Positions 24,435 to 32,935 are shown, counted from the first letter of the stretch. The stretch: 35,836 nt of DNA from an uncultured Spartobacteria bacterium (GCA_903933715.1 CAIZLD010000060.1:1-35836), one strand, 5' to 3'. Notes: generated from the letters alone by a model not told the origin. Program-made: numbers and translations.

Positions 24435-25060
24435 GCGGGCTGCCCTCCCTTCACAAAACGGCGGGCTTGCTCAAGGAGTGTTTCGCTATCGGTAGTGCTG
24501 GCTTGAGCCCGGGCGAATTTGATGAGATCGACCTTTTCAAGAAATGCCGCGAGGAGCGATTTATCCCCTTCGGTGAACCGGGGACTGGCCGCCGCCGCGT
24601 TGAGAAACTCTGGCGAGGTTTGGCGGGTCGCCGCAACGCGAAATTCGTCCATGACAAACGTGCGCAGAACGCCGGAAACTTCGATGCTGAACGGGTAGGG
24701 ATCGAGTTCCGAGATCCGGGTTTGCAACGCTTCGAGAGCCGCAAGCGCGAGTTCGCGAGGGGCGGGCTGCGACGGTTGCGGACGGTTTTTAATATGCCGG
24801 ACGATCGCCCAGATGATCGCTGAAATCAGGATCAGCGCGATTCCGGCTGCGGTAATGACCATCCATGCGGGATAAGGAAACACCGGGACCGGCGGGGCGA
24901 TGGGAGCCAGCTCCGGCGTGGGCGAAGACGTCGGCTGGGGTGCTTGCGGCATCAGGAGTTGCGCATGCGCGGAGAGGCCGGAAACAAGGAAGAGAGTGAT
25001 GGCTTGCCCAGCCCATCGCGCCCGGAGGTCGCGATCCACCCTATTCCGCAATTCGTTCAT
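24431..25060 (-). CDS. DUF4381-type membrane protein of the Bat operon
   Basis: 209 residues from ATG 25060, whose ATGA overlaps the DUF58 stop. The longer open frame would lie inside that gene. Signal-like or anchor region: AITLFLVSGLSAHAQ (about 21-35), then a Pro-rich linker and a membrane helix (about 68-88, WMVITAAGIALILISAIIWA). The cytoplasmic tail is helical: ELALAALEALQTRISELD, YPFSIEVSGVLRTFVMDEF and LLAAFLEKVDLIKFAR. This fits DUF4381, commonly encoded between DUF58 and batA. Function within the complex is unknown. The N-terminal NRVDRDLRARW is encoded by a 26-base dispersed repeat (25015-25040). Confidence 0.82.
   Translation of the reverse strand: MNELRNRVDRDLRARWAGQAITLFLVSGLSAHAQLLMPQAPQPTSSPTPELAPIAPPVPVFPYPAWMVITAAGIALILISAIIWAIVRHIKNRPQPSQPAPRELALAALEALQTRISELDPYPFSIEVSGVLRTFVMDEFRVAATRQTSPEFLNAAAASPRFTEGDKSLLAAFLEKVDLIKFARAQASTTDSETLLEQARRFVKGGQPA
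25015..25040. repeat. 26-bp repeat, copy inside the DUF4381 gene
   Basis: atcgcgcccggaggtcgcga followed by tccacc is identical to 27222-27247. It forms a short stem (tcgcg...cgcga). The minus strand reads RVDRDLRARW in the protein. The other copy lies in the moxR upstream region. Confidence 0.85.
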
Positions 25061-25938
25061 CTCCGCCTCCTTTCGCGGGTGCGGAAGAATTCGCGCAGGC
25101 CGGGCAGGTAATCTTCGTCGGTGGTCAGCGCGATGGAGTCGATCCGTTTGCGGCGGAACGTCCGGTTCCACGCCTCACGCCGCCGCGTGACCAGATGCGC
25201 GTAGGCGGCGCGCACCGAGGCATCGCCGGTATCGACCTCGATCTGCTCCCCGCTTTCGGCATCTTCGAACACAACAATCCCGGCATCCGGCAGCGCGTTT
25301 TCGCGGGGATCAATGACCGGCAGCGCAATCAAATCGTGCCGGCGCGAGGTGATCCCGAGTTCCCGCTCGAAAGGAGGCGTCTGGAAATCGGAAAGCAGGA
25401 ACACGACCGCTTTGCGCGTGAGTACGCGGTTTAAATAATGGAGCGCTTGCGCCGGGTCGGTGCCGCGGCCTTGCGGCTCGAAGAAGAGGATTTCACGGAT
25501 CAGGCGAAGCGTGTGGATGCGCCCTTTTTTGGGCGGGATGAACAGCTCGACGTGATCGGAAAAAAGCATGAGCCCGACTTTGTCGTTGTTGCGGATCGCG
25601 CTGAAAGCCAGCACGCAAGCCACTTCGGCCGCCAGTTCGCGCTTGGAAAGTTCCACACTTCCAAAAGCGCCCGATGCGCTCACATCGACAACGAGCATCA
25701 CCGTCATCTCCCGTTCCTCGGTGAATTTCTTCACGTAAGGATGCCCGAGCCGCGCGGTGACGTTCCAGTCGATCGTGCGCACCTCGTCGCCCGGCTGGTA
25801 TTCGCGGACCTCCTCGAAGTTCATGCCGCGTCCCTTGAACACGCTGCGGTATTGGCCCGCGAAGGCCGCTTCGACGAGCCCCCGCGTTTTCAATTCCAGC
25901 CGACGGATCTTGGATAGGATGCGCTTGGCGTCGTTCAT
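25057..25938 (-). CDS. DUF58 domain protein
   Basis: 293 residues. The family signature is FEEVREYQPGDEVRTIDWNV (41-60) with the following TARLGHPYVKKFTEEREM. A VWA-like fold follows, with D85-x-S87-x-S89 (VVDVSASG) in place of the usual DxSxS metal site. LLSDFQTP and a C-terminal basic tail (RKRIDSIALTTDEDYLPGLR) complete it. No membrane segment is seen, so it is cytoplasmic. DUF58 proteins are constant partners of MoxR ATPases. Here moxR lies 133 bases upstream on the same strand, and the DUF4381 gene overlaps the stop. Confidence 0.95.
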   Translation of the reverse strand: MNDAKRILSKIRRLELKTRGLVEAAFAGQYRSVFKGRGMNFEEVREYQPGDEVRTIDWNVTARLGHPYVKKFTEEREMTVMLVVDVSASGAFGSVELSKRELAAEVACVLAFSAIRNNDKVGLMLFSDHVELFIPPKKGRIHTLRLIREILFFEPQGRGTDPAQALHYLNRVLTRKAVVFLLSDFQTPPFERELGITSRRHDLIALPVIDPRENALPDAGIVVFEDAESGEQIEVDTGDASVRAAYAHLVTRRREAWNRTFRRKRIDSIALTTDEDYLPGLREFFRTRERRRR

Positions 25939-26071
25939 GAGACTGGATGATAGAATATAGATGATAGACTATAGAGATTTTGAGATGGGAGAGACGCCTC
26001 TATTTCCTTGCGACCCCTGCCACTACGGGCGTCTATGATCTATCGTCTCCCCCCTCTATCGTCTTTCCTCC
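25939..26071. repeat. Spacer with inverted atagatgatag-type words
   Basis: The moxR-DUF58 gap holds tgatagaatatagatgatag then actatagag, and facing them ctatgatctatcgtctcc and ctctatcgtctttcc. These can pair into an irregular hairpin. No gene is present. It may tune expression between moxR and the rest of the operon. Confidence 0.4.
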
Positions 26072-27070
26072 TTAAGGCACCGGCAGCCCGGCGAAGATCC
26101 GTTCGATGATTTTCTCGCTGGTGACTTCCTCGGCTTCGGCCTCGTAGCTGACGATGATGCGGTGGCGCAAGACATCCTGGCCGACGCTCTTGACGTCCTG
26201 CGGGGTCACATACCCCCGGCCTTGCAGGAAGGCGCGGGCGCGGGCGGCCAGCGTGAGCGCGATGGTGGCCCGCGGCGAGGCTCCGTAGCGGATCATCCCT
26301 TCGAGCGGGATTTTGTAACTGCCCGGTTCGCGCGTGGCAAAGACGACGTCCACAATGTAATCCTTCACCCGGTCATCGACATAGATCTCGTTGACGATTG
26401 CGCGGGCTTGAACGATAAGGCACGGATCGACCACCGCATTGACTTCCGGATTCGGGGCGGAGGTGGCCATCAAATCGAGGATTTGGCGTTCTTCGCTTTT
26501 CGTCGGATAGCCGACGCGCAACTTGAGCATAAACCGGTCAAGCTGGGCCTCGGGAAGCTGGTAGGTTCCCTCCTGTTCGAGCGGGTTCTGGGTGGCGAGC
26601 ACCAGGAACGGATCGGATAATTTATGGGTCTGCTCGCCGATGGTGACTTGCCGCTCCTGCATCGCTTCGAGCAGCGCGCTTTGGACCTTGGCCGGGGCGC
26701 GGTTGATCTCGTCGGCGAGAATCAGGTTGGAAAAGAGCGGGCCGCGTTTGACGGTGAAATCGCCCGAGCGCGGGTTGTAGATGAGCGTTCCGATCAAGTC
26801 GGCCGGAAGCAGGTCGGGCGTGAACTGGATGCGCTGGAACCCGGTCTGGATTCCGGCAGCCAGCGTCTTGACGGTGAGCGTTTTGGCGAGGCCTGGAACG
26901 CCTTCGAGCAGGACGTGACCGTTGGTGAGGAGACCGGTCAGAAGACCGTCCACCAGGTATTTTTGCCCCACGACCACGCGGGCGACTTCAGCTTGCAATG
27001 GGGCGATCCATCGGCCCGCGTGCCGGACTTCTGCCGTGATTTCTTCTGTCGTTTTCGTCATGTGCGTCAT
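26072..27070 (-). CDS. MoxR family AAA+ ATPase
   Basis: 332 residues from ATG 27070; a second ATG 9 bases downstream is also possible. Walker A is GVPGLAKT (57-64), and Walker B with the MoxR signature is LILADEINRAPAKVQ (116-130). Sensor 1 is LATQNP and the lid domain includes GASPRATIALTLAARA. Domain order and length are those of MoxR proteins, which act as chaperones that load metals or assemble VWA partners. It is the first gene of the Bat operon, and the DUF58 and VWA genes downstream are its expected clients. Confidence 0.96.
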   Translation of the reverse strand: MTHMTKTTEEITAEVRHAGRWIAPLQAEVARVVVGQKYLVDGLLTGLLTNGHVLLEGVPGLAKTLTVKTLAAGIQTGFQRIQFTPDLLPADLIGTLIYNPRSGDFTVKRGPLFSNLILADEINRAPAKVQSALLEAMQERQVTIGEQTHKLSDPFLVLATQNPLEQEGTYQLPEAQLDRFMLKLRVGYPTKSEERQILDLMATSAPNPEVNAVVDPCLIVQARAIVNEIYVDDRVKDYIVDVVFATREPGSYKIPLEGMIRYGASPRATIALTLAARARAFLQGRGYVTPQDVKSVGQDVLRHRIIVSYEAEAEEVTSEKIIERIFAGLPVP

Positions 27071-27271
27071 TGAAAGTCTCTCACGGGGGGATGCCCGGCG
27101 AGTATGGTTTCAGACAACGGCAAAGCTCCGGCGTTCGATCAAAATTGAGAAAAGTGGATCGGCCACTCCGGGAACCATTGGGAATGGCGCAGAGATTTGG
27201 GAAATGGCAGGCGCAATCCCAATCGCGCCCGGAGGTCGCGATCCACCTTCGCGATCCACCTTGCGATCAAG
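27071..27271. promoter_or_regulatory. Upstream region of the moxR-bat operon
   Basis: 200 bases without a supported gene. It holds the second copy of the 26-base repeat (27222-27247), extended by ttcgcgatccaccttgcgatc, a partial tandem copy. The operon promoter should be here, but no clear -10/-35 pair stands out. Confidence 0.35.
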
Positions 27272-27943
27272 CTATTGACGTTCTTCGAGCAGGCGGCGCG
27301 CTTCGGCGACGGCCGCAGTGCGGCTTTCGACATTGAGTTTGCCAAAAACGTGCTCGATGTGCTTGGCCACGGTTCGCGGAGAGCTGGAGAGGATCGTGGC
27401 GATGTCGCTGTTGGATTTGCCTTGGGCGACCCACGCCATCACCTCGGCTTCCCGTCGGGTAAGCCCCAGGGTTTGCAGCCGCTCCTGGGTCAGCGCGCCC
27501 GCTCCGGCATTGCCCTGTGCCGCTTCCAGTGCGCCGTTGAGCTGATGGATCGTCTCGAGCGCCCGGCTTTGCATTTCGTGCTGGTTTAGGGCGATTGCCA
27601 TGGCCGACTTGAGCTGAAGCCCGCTAAACGGCTTGATAAGAAAGGCCTGGATGTTGAGGTCGCGGATGCTTTCCAGCGCGGCGGCATCGGTGCGGCCGGT
27701 GCTGATGATCAGCGGAACGCTCCGCTCTTCAAGAATTTTGCGGGCGGCGGTCGCCCCGTTCATCTGGGGGAGATCCATGTCCATGATCACCAGGTCGGGG
27801 AGGAGTTCGCGTGCCATTGAGACGGCTTTCAAGCCGTCGCTGGCAACCGCCACCACCTTGTGACCGAACGCGACGAGGATGGATGAGAGATAGCGGGCAA
27901 CGGCTTCGTCATCTTCGGTCAATAAAATGGAAAGCTCAGACAT
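27272..27943 (-). CDS. LuxR-type response regulator
   Basis: 223 residues from ATG 27943 (MSELSILLTED). A methionine 12 bases upstream would add four residues. The receiver domain (1-120) has acidic residues E10-D11-D12, phospho-acceptor D55 (LVIMDMDLP), the switch Ser/Thr in STGRTD and K104 in IKPF. A linker of about 30 residues leads to a LuxR-type HTH (about 155-215: LGLTRREAEVMAWVAQGKSN, AKHIEHVFGKLNVESRTAAV). It binds DNA as a dimer after phosphorylation. The start lies 8 bases inside the 3' end of the hybrid kinase gene, so the kinase is its likely donor. Confidence 0.93.
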   Translation of the reverse strand: MSELSILLTEDDEAVARYLSSILVAFGHKVVAVASDGLKAVSMARELLPDLVIMDMDLPQMNGATAARKILEERSVPLIISTGRTDAAALESIRDLNIQAFLIKPFSGLQLKSAMAIALNQHEMQSRALETIHQLNGALEAAQGNAGAGALTQERLQTLGLTRREAEVMAWVAQGKSNSDIATILSSSPRTVAKHIEHVFGKLNVESRTAAVAEARRLLEERQ

Positions 27944-29468
27944 CGAGAAATTCACGGATTTTGTGCGCCAGGACGCTCAGGGAAAATGGCTTGGCTATAA
28001 AGAAAAGCGGTTGCAAATGGGAACTGGTTATTTCCTGGAGTGAAGAGGCGTATCCCGAAACCAGGACGATCGGCAGAACGGACTTTCGATCGCGTAGTTT
28101 CTGAGCAAGCTCCACCCCGCCCATTATTGGCATAATCCAATCGGAAATGACGAGCGCAATTTCAGGTTCTTTTTCCAGCCGCCGCAGCGCCTCTTCCCCG
28201 TGGCTGGCGCAGGAGACCCGGTATCCGAGCTGGCGCAACGAAGCGGCCAGTACCTTGCGGGGGGCCGCGCCGTCCTCGACAATCAAGATTTTCTCGCTGC
28301 CCCGGGGCAGCCCGGTTTTTGCGGTCGGGGCCGCTTTGGGAATCTGCATCGGCTCCACTCGCGGGAAAAACAGATGGAAGGCGCTCCCCTTCCCCGGTTT
28401 GCTTTCGACGGTAATCCTGCCGCCGATCGATTCCATGATCCCGAGGCAAACGGGCAATCCCAGCCCGGACCCGCATCCGGGCGGTTTGGTGGTGAAATAG
28501 GGCTCGAAAATCTTGCTCGCCACCTCTTTTTCCATGCCGAGACCGGTATCGGTAAGGGTGAGGCGGAGATAGGGACCGGGTTTCCAGCCAGCCTGAACCC
28601 TGCGATCATTACGACGGATAACCACGGGGGCAAGGGTCAATCCCAGATGCCCGCCGTTGGGCATCGCGGCACAGGCGTTGAGTACCAGGTTAAGACAGAG
28701 TGTCTCGATTTCGCGGGGAGCCGCCGCGACCCACCCGGTTTCGTCGAGGAGGGTCGCCTCCCATTCGATACGCTCGCCTGCAATGCGCCGCAGGAAGCGG
28801 CACAATTCGAGCAGGTGCGGTCCCAGCCGGGTCGGCCCGGGCGGGGCGGGGTGAATGTGACCAAAGTGAAGGAGTTGCGAAGTGAGGCCGCGAGCCCGTT
28901 CCACCGCAATCGCCATTTCTTTAAGATAGCCGGCCGTTGAATCTCCCGGCTTGGTTTGCTCCTGGAGGATTTCGGTGTAGCCGTTGAAAATCGTCAACAG
29001 ATTGTTGAAATCGTGCGCGATGACCCCGGCCAGTTCTCCGAGGAGTTGCTTTTTTTGGAGGTGCTGGAGCTCTATCCAGAGGTTGCGCTCCCGCGTGATC
29101 TCCTGGAGCGTGCCGACCCGCAGATCGGGATGGCCGGGTTGTTTCCGCAAGCAACGGGTATCCCGCAACCAGATCACGGCACCATCTTTGCGGATTACCC
29201 GGTATTCCAGGCGGAGCGGTTCATCGTGGCAGGAGTCCAAAAGATGGCGGTCGTCGGGATGGAGCCGCTCTTTCCATGGTTTCCGCTCCAACTCGGCTGC
29301 TGTGAAGCCGAGAAGCCGTTCCACATTCCCCTCAAAATGAAACGTGCCCCCGCGCGGGTCGCCTCGATAAATGACTTGCCCCAGCGCAACCAAAAGCAGC
29401 CCGGACTCTTGTCCATCAGCGTGGTTGTGAGTTGATTTCAGCGATTTGTCTCTGGCTCGAGGGGACAT
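27936..29468 (-). CDS. Soluble hybrid histidine kinase (PAS-HisKA-HATPase-REC)
   Basis: 510 residues, no membrane segment. PAS domain about 30-128 (VERLLGFTAAELERKPWKER, YRVIRKDGAVIWLRDTR). Dimerisation helix with H152 (GVIAHDFNNLLTI). The ATPase domain shows the N-box LNLVLNACAAMP (259-270), G1 DTGLGM (307-312), F-box FEPYFTTK and G2 GSGLGL. The C-terminal receiver has E398-D399, phospho-acceptor D443 (LVISDWIMP) and K493 (IAKPF). The IAHDFNNLL type is common in hybrid kinases of soil bacteria. The terminal receiver is followed by the LuxR regulator with an 8-base overlap. Phosphate flow between the attached and separate receivers cannot be settled from sequence. The signal sensed by PAS is unknown. 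Confidence 0.95.
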   Translation of the reverse strand: MSPRARDKSLKSTHNHADGQESGLLLVALGQVIYRGDPRGGTFHFEGNVERLLGFTAAELERKPWKERLHPDDRHLLDSCHDEPLRLEYRVIRKDGAVIWLRDTRCLRKQPGHPDLRVGTLQEITRERNLWIELQHLQKKQLLGELAGVIAHDFNNLLTIFNGYTEILQEQTKPGDSTAGYLKEMAIAVERARGLTSQLLHFGHIHPAPPGPTRLGPHLLELCRFLRRIAGERIEWEATLLDETGWVAAAPREIETLCLNLVLNACAAMPNGGHLGLTLAPVVIRRNDRRVQAGWKPGPYLRLTLTDTGLGMEKEVASKIFEPYFTTKPPGCGSGLGLPVCLGIMESIGGRITVESKPGKGSAFHLFFPRVEPMQIPKAAPTAKTGLPRGSEKILIVEDGAAPRKVLAASLRQLGYRVSCASHGEEALRRLEKEPEIALVISDWIMPIMGGVELAQKLRDRKSVLPIVLVSGYASSLQEITSSHLQPLFFIAKPFSLSVLAHKIREFLDV

Positions 29469-29476
29469 TTAAAAAA

Positions 29477-29497
29477 GCGTCAGGGAAAACCTGACGC
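29477..29497. repeat. Hairpin repeat with ccaaccctacat tail
   Basis: gcgtcagg-gaaaa-cctgacgc is a perfect 8-base stem, followed by caaccctacat. It lies just upstream of the hybrid kinase start. A similar tail is found near position 99-109. It is probably a dispersed host repeat. Confidence 0.5.
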
Positions 29498-29623
29498 CAA
29501 CCCTACATTTCTCATATCGAGGGCTTCCATGCAAAGCCTGATTTCGTCCGGGTTTGCGAATTTTTGGCTGTAGCCGTGGAAAACAGGTTGCGCTGACTCG
29601 CTATTGCCACGATTGGGATATGC

Positions 29624-29652
29624 TTGACCTTTGGACCCATCCGCCCGATTTT
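29624..29652 (+). promoter_or_regulatory. Possible promoter of tRNA-Ser
   Basis: TTGACC (29624-29629), a 17-base spacer and GATTTT (29647-29652) lie 35 bases before the tRNA. The -10 is weak. Nothing else is supported in 29498-29687. Confidence 0.25.
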
Positions 29653-29687
29653 CTGGCCCGGATTTTGTGACCAATCGCATTCAACAG

Positions 29688-29775
29688 GGAGGGGTGGTAG
29701 AGTGGTCTATTGCACCGGTCTTGAAAACCGGCATGCCGCAAGGCATCGTGGGTTCGAATCCCACCCCCTCCGCCA
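29688..29775 (+). tRNA. tRNA-Ser (anticodon UGA)
   Basis: 88 nt including encoded CCA (29773-29775). Acceptor GGAGGGG pairs with CCCCTCC, discriminator G. The anticodon arm CCGGT-CTTGAAA-ACCGG gives UGA. The long variable arm (ATGCCGCAAGGCAT) is typical of serine tRNAs. The T-arm is GTGGGTTCGAATCCCAC. It reads UCA and, by wobble, other UCN codons. The histidine kinase gene starts 16 bases downstream. Confidence 0.97.
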
Positions 29776-29791
29776 TTGTGAATTTTAGATT

Positions 29792-31591
29792 GTGAATCCC
29801 GGAACTTTTCCACCTCTATCGATCCGAGTGTTGCTCGGTTTTGGGCTGGCGATTGTTGCCGTGGTTGTCCTCGCGACGCTTTCGCTCCAAAGCACCCGCT
29901 CTTTCATCAATACCGCCCAGTGGGTTTCCCGCACGCATCAGGTTTTGGAAACGCACGAAGCGCTGTTGCGGCATTTGATGGAGGCCGAGAGCGCCACGCG
30001 CGGTTACGTGATCACCGGGGACGGGCTGATTCTCGATTTTTTTGAGCAAGCGGCCGCCGAGGGGGAAAAAAGCGCCGACGATTTGCGGCAAATGGTGGCC
30101 GAAGACCCGGAACAACTCGCGCGGCTGGGAACGATTCGCAAACGGATGGACCGCAAACTGGCGGCATTGCGCGACTTGATCGAACTGCGCCGGACGCAGG
30201 GGGATGCGGCGGCGCTCAAGAAATTCTCCGCAATGGGGCAGGAGGGGTCGATGCTGGAAATCCGGGCGCTGATGGCCGAGTTCAAGCTGGGGGAACAGCA
30301 CCGCCTGGCTGACCGCTCCCGTCTGACGATGCGCAACGGCAACCGGACGCTTTCAATGCTCTGGCTCGGTTCGGGGATCAGCCTCCTGCTGCTTTTGGTT
30401 GCGGTGGCGCTCATTTTGCGCGATGTCGCCGCTCGCCAGCATGCCGAAGATCAGCTCGCCCAGGAGCGCAACCTTTTGCGCAGTTTGATCGACGCCATCC
30501 CGGACCCGATCTACATCAAAGATTTGGAGGGGCATTATCTCCTCGATAACGTGGCTCATCGCCAATTTCTTCACCTCGACAGTCTCGAAGCATTGAGCGG
30601 ACGCACGGTGATGGACCTTTTCCCGCCGGAGATGGCCGCAACCTATGCCAGGGACGACCGCAGCGTGATCGAAACCTCCCAGCCGCTCCTCAACCGGGAG
30701 GAGCCCAGCGTGACTCGCGACGGGCAGATCGTCTGGCTCTCCACGACCAAAGTGCCGCTGCACAATCTCAAGGGAGACCTGATCGGCCTGGTCTGTGTGA
30801 GCCGCGATGTGAGCGATCGGAAACGTTCGGAAGAGCAGCTCCGCGCCTTCACGGCCCAGTTGGAGCGGAGTAACGACGAGCTGCGCGGCTTTGCCAGCGT
30901 CGCTTCCCACGATTTGCAGGAACCGTTGCGCAAGATCCGGGCTTTTGCCGACCGGCTCGCCCTCAAATACGCCAACGTGCTCGACCCCCAGGGGCTCGAC
31001 TACCTCGACCGGGTGCAAAACGCGGCCGGCCGGATGCAGACGCTCATCCAGGATTTGCTGACCCTTTCGCATGTGACCAGCCGGGCGCAACCGTACGTGC
31101 CGGTCGATCTGGGAGCGGTTGTCGCGGGGGTTCTCTCCGACATGGAGGTCGGTATCGAGGAGACGCAGGCCAAAATCGAAGTCGGCATCCTGCCCATCAT
31201 TGAGGCCGACCCGGTCCAAATGCGCCAGCTCTTCCAAAACCTGCTTGGCAATGCGTTGAAATTCCATAAGCCGGGCCAACCCCCGGAGGTGACGATCAGC
31301 GGGCGAATCCTCCCCTCCCACGATGTCGCGGGAGCCGCTCCCGGGGCCGAGATTTGTCAGATTGTGGTGGCCGACAACGGCATCGGGTTCGATTCTCAGT
31401 TTGCCGAACAGATCTTTACGCTTTTCCAGCGCCTGCACAGCCGCCAGGAATACGAAGGGACGGGGATCGGGCTGGCCGTGTGCCGAAAGATTGCACATCG
31501 CCACGGCGGGAGTATTGTGGCTAAGAGTGAAGAAGGTCAGGGGGCGACGTTCATTATCAAGCTGCCCGTACAACAAACTACCAAATCATGA
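29792..31591 (+). CDS. CHASE3-PAS sensor histidine kinase
   Basis: 599 residues from GTG 29792. Membrane helices at about 11-31 and 188-209 enclose a periplasmic helical CHASE3 domain (HQVLETHEALLRHLMEAESA, TRGYVITGDG). A PAS domain follows (about 226-345, LLRSLIDAIPDPIYIKDLEG, VSRDVSDRKRSEEQL). The HisKA helix carries H373 (ASHDLQEPLRKI). The ATPase domain has N-box LFQNLLGNALKFH, DNGIGFD, a FQRLHSR F-box and GTGIGLAVC. This kinase architecture is usually linked to a small Rcp1-like receiver, and the next gene encodes one with an ATGA overlap. CHASE3 senses an unknown external signal. Its start is 16 bases after tRNA-Ser, so it may share that transcript. Confidence 0.95.
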   Translation: MNPGTFPPLSIRVLLGFGLAIVAVVVLATLSLQSTRSFINTAQWVSRTHQVLETHEALLRHLMEAESATRGYVITGDGLILDFFEQAAAEGEKSADDLRQMVAEDPEQLARLGTIRKRMDRKLAALRDLIELRRTQGDAAALKKFSAMGQEGSMLEIRALMAEFKLGEQHRLADRSRLTMRNGNRTLSMLWLGSGISLLLLLVAVALILRDVAARQHAEDQLAQERNLLRSLIDAIPDPIYIKDLEGHYLLDNVAHRQFLHLDSLEALSGRTVMDLFPPEMAATYARDDRSVIETSQPLLNREEPSVTRDGQIVWLSTTKVPLHNLKGDLIGLVCVSRDVSDRKRSEEQLRAFTAQLERSNDELRGFASVASHDLQEPLRKIRAFADRLALKYANVLDPQGLDYLDRVQNAAGRMQTLIQDLLTLSHVTSRAQPYVPVDLGAVVAGVLSDMEVGIEETQAKIEVGILPIIEADPVQMRQLFQNLLGNALKFHKPGQPPEVTISGRILPSHDVAGAAPGAEICQIVVADNGIGFDSQFAEQIFTLFQRLHSRQEYEGTGIGLAVCRKIAHRHGGSIVAKSEEGQGATFIIKLPVQQTTKS

Positions 31592-32040
31592 ACAAACACG
31601 GTAAAGCGATCACCATTCTCATGGCCGACGACGACGACGATGACCGTCGTTTAACCCGGGAAGCGCTCCTGGAAGGACGGCTTGCCAACGATTTGCGGTT
31701 TGTTGAAAACGGCGAGGAATTGATGGAATACCTGCGGCATCAGGGGAAGTTTGCCGGGGCGGATGCTCCCCGCCCGGGGCTGATTCTCCTTGATTTGAAT
31801 ATGCCGCGCAAAGACGGGCGCACCGTGCTCAAAGAAATCAAGAGCGACCCGGAGTTGCGGCAGATCCCGGTGGTGGTGCTGACCACTTCGCAAGCCGACG
31901 AGGACATTTTCAAATCGTACGATCTCGGGGTGAATTCGTATATCGTCAAGCCGGTCACTTTCGACGCGTTGGTTGATATTTTGCAGACGCTGGAGAAATA
32001 CTGGTTCGAAATCGTCGAGCTGCCGCCCGAATGCCGGTAA
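31588..32040 (+). CDS. Rcp1-like single-domain response regulator
   Basis: 150 residues, ATG 31588 overlapping the kinase stop (ATGA). A receiver only: an acidic cluster DDDDDD (14-19), phospho-acceptor D69 (LILLDLNMPRKDGR), T99/T100 (VVVLTTS) and K121 (YIVKPVTF). The longer loop between strand 2 and helix 3 and the SDPELRQIPVVVLTTSQADE block are those of Rcp1-type receivers that pair with phytochrome-like and CHASE3 kinases. There is no output domain, so it acts by protein contact or as a phosphorelay intermediate. Confidence 0.95.
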   Translation: MNKHGKAITILMADDDDDDRRLTREALLEGRLANDLRFVENGEELMEYLRHQGKFAGADAPRPGLILLDLNMPRKDGRTVLKEIKSDPELRQIPVVVLTTSQADEDIFKSYDLGVNSYIVKPVTFDALVDILQTLEKYWFEIVELPPECR

Positions 32041-32100
32041 GTGCCGCCGAACTTAGAAATTCCCTCTCGCGGGCGTTCGTGCTAATCGTGGCGGTTGACG

Positions 32101-32871
32101 ATGACGTTTTTTTCCGAACTCCTCAACGGGCTGCCGATCATTTTGTCCCTCATCATCATTGAGGGGCTGCTTTCGGTGGATAACGCGCTGGCGATTGCCG
32201 CGATGGCTTCGGAGTTGCCGGGAAAACAGAAAAAGCTCGCGCTCAAGCTGGGCATCATCGGGGCTTACGTGTTCCGGGGCGTGGCGCTGGCGTTTGCCGG
32301 ATGGATCATGGCCAACCCGTGGATCAAGACGGCGGGCGCGGCTTATCTCATTTACCTGATGTGCGCCCACCTCACCCATGCGGAACAGCGCAAGGAGAAT
32401 CCCGGGCACCACAAAAAGCGCGGGTTTTGGATGACGGTTGCCTCGATTGAGTTGATGGATTTGAGTTTGAGCGTCGACAATGTCGTGGCGGCGGTCGCGT
32501 TGAGCCCAAAGTTGTGGCTGGTGTGCACGGGTGTTTTTATCGGGATTCTCGCGCTGCGGTTTTTGGCTGGAGCCTGTATCGGGCTGCTCGAAAGATACCC
32601 GATTCTTTCGTACACAGCGTTCCTGCTGGTCGGGTATGTCGGGGCGTTGCTGCTGTTCGAAATTTTCACCGGGCTGGAGATCGGCTCCGTGGTCAAGTTC
32701 GGCGGCATTGCCCTGATTATCGGGGCGACGCTCGCCTATGAAAAGAATGCCCGGATCAAGCAGTTTTTCGGACCGGCCCTCCGGGTGATTTTGATTCCGA
32801 TGCGGCTCTATTCCGGCGCGGTGGAGTTTGTTTTCTGGCCGTTGCGCCTCTTGTTTACGCTGGCCCGATAA
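32101..32871 (+). CDS. TerC family integral membrane protein
   Basis: 256 residues from ATG 32101 (MTFFSELLNG); a TTG 6 bases upstream is less likely. Seven or so membrane helices. The family motifs are IIEGLLSVDNALAIAAMA (near 16-33) and IELMDLSLSVDNVVAAVAL (near 116-134), each with an acidic residue and the SVDN motif inside the membrane, probably metal-binding. TerC relatives export manganese or help metalate exported proteins. No Mn riboswitch is seen in the 60 bases upstream. It is followed by a hairpin (32916-32935). Confidence 0.92.
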   Translation: MTFFSELLNGLPIILSLIIIEGLLSVDNALAIAAMASELPGKQKKLALKLGIIGAYVFRGVALAFAGWIMANPWIKTAGAAYLIYLMCAHLTHAEQRKENPGHHKKRGFWMTVASIELMDLSLSVDNVVAAVALSPKLWLVCTGVFIGILALRFLAGACIGLLERYPILSYTAFLLVGYVGALLLFEIFTGLEIGSVVKFGGIALIIGATLAYEKNARIKQFFGPALRVILIPMRLYSGAVEFVFWPLRLLFTLAR

Positions 32872-32915
32872 AAAAATGAACCGTTGGGCGGTTGCGTGGG
32901 TCTGAGGAAGAGCAA

Positions 32916-32935
32916 GGGTCGGAGCCATCCGACCC
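32916..32935 (+). terminator. Hairpin after the TerC gene
   Basis: gggtcgga-gcca-tccgaccc is a perfect 8-base stem with a 4-base loop, 45 bases after the stop. Only gttcggttt follows, so as an intrinsic terminator it is weak. Confidence 0.45.

Noticed and set aside
30353-31576. 407-codon minus-strand frame
   Set aside because: Antisense to the CHASE3 kinase, which has all kinase motifs.
32041-32100. Manganese (yybP-ykoY) riboswitch before the TerC gene
   Set aside because: The gap is only 60 bases and lacks the conserved riboswitch loops.
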